From: G963666945 sp963666945
GTDB taxonomy: Bacteria > Bacteroidota > Bacteroidia > Bacteroidales > Marinifilaceae
Assembly (NCBI GenBank): GCA_963666945.2
Contig: CAXXRT010000016.1
Span: 1 to 64,000 of the forward strand
Length of the DNA: 64,000 nucleotides
Direction: 5' to 3'
Made by a program: the position numbers and the translations under genes. Of the stretch, positions 63,048-64,000 are shown in pieces. The notes under the pieces are model-generated. The model ran no database searches and was not told where the DNA came from. It saw nothing but the letters and a program-made list of their open reading frames with translations. How positions within the stretch are numbered: the first letter of the stretch is position 1; each line of letters starts with the position of its first letter.

Positions 63048-64000
63048 TTATTCGCTAAAATCCATTTCTGCAAGACGCTTATAGTTTTTAAGTCTCCATT
63101 TAGCATCAGATTTCGCAGTCTCAAATAAAGTATCAGCTTCTGATGGATTTGATTTCTTTAATGAAGAATAACGTACTTCACCCATCAAGAAATCATTAAA
63201 TTTATCAAAGTCTGGCTCTTTAGAATCAAGAATAAATGGATTCTTACCTTCAGCTTCTAACATTGGGTTGAATCTATACATTTGCCAGTATCCACACTCA
63301 ACAGCTTTTTTCTCTTCTAATTGAGATTTACCCATTGATGCTTTAAGACCATGATTAATACATGGAGCGTAAGCAATAATCAATGATGGTCCTGGATATG
63401 CTTCAGCCTCTTTAATAGCTTTATAGTATTGAGCCTGGTTAGCACCCATAGCAACCTGAGCAACATAAACGTAACCATACGACATAGCTATCATACCAAG
63501 ATCTTTCTTACGTACTTTCATACCAGCAGCAGCAAATTTAGCCACGGCACCTACTGGAGTAGATTTTGAAGCCTGGCCACCGGTATTAGAGTAAACCTCT
63601 GTATCAACAACCAATATATTAACATCTTCTCCTGATGCCAACACGTGATCAACACCACCGAAACCTATATCATAAGCCCATCCGTCACCACCAAAGATCC
63701 ATTGAGACTTCTTGATGAAATAGTGCTCAAGAGCCAACAACTCTTTAGCAACTTCGTGAGACTCATTCTTAAGCGCAGCAGAAAGAGCTTCAGAAACAGC
63801 AATAGTCTTATCACCATCTTCTTTAGCATCTAACCAATTTTGGAAAGCTACCTTTGTATCAGCATTAACATCATCCATATGAGCTACCATACGCTCAGCA
63901 ATACGAGTTCTGATTTTGCCTACACCAGTCATCATACCATAACCATACTCAGCATTATCCTCAAATAATGAGTTAGCCCAAGCTGGTCCACGACCTGTCA
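63048..64000 (-). CDS. nifJ: Pyruvate:ferredoxin (flavodoxin) oxidoreductase, C-terminal part
   Basis: The frame is open to the window edge, so about 317 C-terminal residues are present and the gene continues beyond. The thiamine-pyrophosphate domain is clear: QWIFGGDGWAYDIGFGGVDH, VVDTEVYSNTGGQASKSTPV, and YAPCINHGLKASMGKSQLEE with the late cysteine. The enzyme converts pyruvate and CoA to acetyl-CoA, CO2 and reduced ferredoxin; the full protein is about 1180 residues. Its presence implies anaerobic or microaerobic energy metabolism. The N-terminal transketolase, CoA-binding and ferredoxin parts are outside the window. A strong terminator follows. Confidence 0.97.
   Translation of the reverse strand, partial: TGRGPAWANSLFEDNAEYGYGMMTGVGKIRTRIAERMVAHMDDVNADTKVAFQNWLDAKEDGDKTIAVSEALSAALKNESHEVAKELLALEHYFIKKSQWIFGGDGWAYDIGFGGVDHVLASGEDVNILVVDTEVYSNTGGQASKSTPVGAVAKFAAAGMKVRKKDLGMIAMSYGYVYVAQVAMGANQAQYYKAIKEAEAYPGPSLIIAYAPCINHGLKASMGKSQLEEKKAVECGYWQMYRFNPMLEAEGKNPFILDSKEPDFDKFNDFLMGEVRYSSLKKSNPSEADTLFETAKSDAKWRLKNYKRLAEMDFSE

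Overview
This window is AT-rich DNA from a bacterium of the phylum Bacteroidota, most likely a marine, facultatively anaerobic member of the Bacteroidales/Marinilabiliales type. The evidence is the gene content: a type IX secretion plug protein, a Bacteroidota-style curli locus, Na+-translocating NADH:quinone reductase, pyruvate:ferredoxin oxidoreductase, LytTR and HxlR regulators, many short-signal lipoproteins, and several promoters of the TTTG / TAnnTTTG class. The genus is inference. I found no rRNA, tRNA or CRISPR array.

Layout. 1-407: 3' end of an SDR oxidoreductase. 518-10082: a seven-gene chemosensory operon on the minus strand (CheW, CheR-TPR, CheW, MCP, CheA-REC, CheB, receiver-histidine kinase). 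Its composition matches the Pseudomonas Wsp system, but a receiver-histidine kinase stands where Wsp has a diguanylate cyclase, and that last gene carries two +1 homopolymer frameshifts. 10282-16296: photolyase, PhnA-like zinc-ribbon protein, an IMP dehydrogenase of the protozoan (Tritrichomonas) type, and a MATE pump with its MarR regulator and operator. 16410-25504: cell-envelope and peptidase genes (M1-like peptidase, antiporter, Ntn amide hydrolase, LytTR membrane regulator, retropepsin-like lipoprotein, DUF3298 lipoprotein, aminotransferase), with an IS remnant near 17.8 kb and an outer-membrane-protein remnant near 19.4 kb.

25.5-30.5 kb is a graveyard of mobile DNA: GNAT fragments, a deleted group II intron reverse transcriptase, a decayed tyrosine recombinase next to an internally deleted IS91-type transposase, and a second chimeric recombinase/IS91 scar. 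An intact YhdH-type reductase/HxlR pair and a small lipoprotein sit among them. 30.5-42.5 kb holds housekeeping genes: S9-type hydrolase, Tex, DEAD-box helicase, Ig-like secreted protein, LolD-like ATPase, TIGR02757 protein, TrmN6-like methyltransferase, ROK kinase, ACT protein, prolyl-tRNA deacylase-like protein and radical SAM protein.

42.9-64 kb carries energy and surface functions. There is a 1077-residue fusion flavoprotein resembling a whole sarcosine/proline dehydrogenase complex, and an ApbE flavin transferase that can supply the covalent FMN of the nqrABCDEF operon at 52.9-58.8 kb. Between them lies a curli operon (csgE, csgF, a CsgG with a C-terminal barrel, a cysteine-containing curlin, a second curlin and a beta-propeller lipoprotein). 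Divergent from nqr are the type IX plug protein and a PAP2 protein, followed by a periplasmic-sensing histidine kinase and the C-terminal part of NifJ running off the window edge.
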